5,843 nt of DNA from CAYQZD01 sp964421875. GTDB taxonomy: Bacteria > Electryoneota > Tariuqbacteria > Tariuqbacterales > Tariuqbacteraceae. The DNA is taken from assembly GCA_964421875.1 (NCBI GenBank), contig CAYQZD010000178.1:1-5843 (forward strand), written 5' to 3'. The notes beneath the pieces were generated by a model. It had not been told where the DNA came from, made no database searches, and saw only the letters and a program-made list of their open reading frames with translations. A program made the translations under genes and the position numbers. Shown one piece after another: positions 5,724-5,843 of this stretch (positions are counted from its first letter, which is position 1; each line of letters starts with the position of its first letter).

Positions 5724-5843
5724 AACTTAGATATATCTTGAAGACTGGGCTATGATGAAGCTGAAAGATTCATCAAAGCCGTTGACTACGTGTTTTTATT
5801 TGAGTTATCTTAACTACCCATTTTCCGGATGAACCAGATAAAG

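Larger units (their letters stand above)
5222..5843. other. Gene-free, repeat-rich tract
   Basis: No open frame here looks like a protein gene. The frames on either strand across 5311-5592 are translations of palindromic repeats. The tract contains an imperfect 11-base direct repeat at 5239-5263, a small CGCC-TGC-GGCG hairpin at 5279-5289, a composite of GTAGGGG-cored inverted repeats (5322-5540) and a two-stem hairpin (5677-5723). No clear terminator with a T-run was seen after the nuclease-like gene. Confidence 0.7.

Overview
The window looks like chromosomal DNA from an uncultivated or poorly known bacterium. The first four genes have moderate GC, and all five supported genes lie on the plus strand. 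The 3' fifth is a visibly AT-richer hypothetical gene followed by a gene-free tract full of inverted repeats. Housekeeping-type genes (crotonase, RlmB-like rRNA methylase) are mixed with a lone DNA methyltransferase, a K+ channel and a nuclease-like protein. I cannot assign a phylum. From memory only, short palindromes built on GTAGGGGCG are common in several environmental lineages (for example Chloroflexota-type and candidate-phylum genomes), but this is not diagnostic.

Layout: 1-228 is an AT-rich upstream region with a strong ribosome binding site, a possible sigma-70 promoter and two TTGAT/ATCAA palindromes. 229-1071 encodes an enoyl-CoA hydratase/isomerase with both catalytic glutamates. 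1072-1267 is intergenic and holds two hairpins and an 8-codon mini-ORF with a good Shine-Dalgarno. 1268-1975 encodes a beta-class-like DNA amino-methyltransferase that starts at GTG. 1998-3011 encodes a two-TM potassium channel fused to a cytoplasmic RCK (TrkA-N plus TrkA-C) module. 3011-3751 encodes a SpoU/TrmH-family rRNA 2'-O-methyltransferase, most likely RlmB, whose start overlaps the channel stop. 3773-5221 encodes a 482-residue protein of unknown function with a Rossmann-like N-terminal part, a coiled coil and a C-terminal PD-(D/E)XK nuclease-like domain. 5222-5843 has no convincing gene. It carries a composite of GTAGGGG/CCCCTAC inverted repeats and a separate two-stem hairpin.

The genes from 1268 to 3751, and possibly to 5221, are packed with gaps of 22, -1 and 21 bases, so co-transcription is likely. 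The crotonase appears to be its own transcription unit. No pathway links these products. The most interesting part is the AT-rich nuclease-like gene together with the repeat-rich tract behind it, which looks like an accessory insertion after the conserved rlmB gene. The lone DNA methyltransferase 1.8 kb upstream invites, but does not prove, a modification/restriction relationship.
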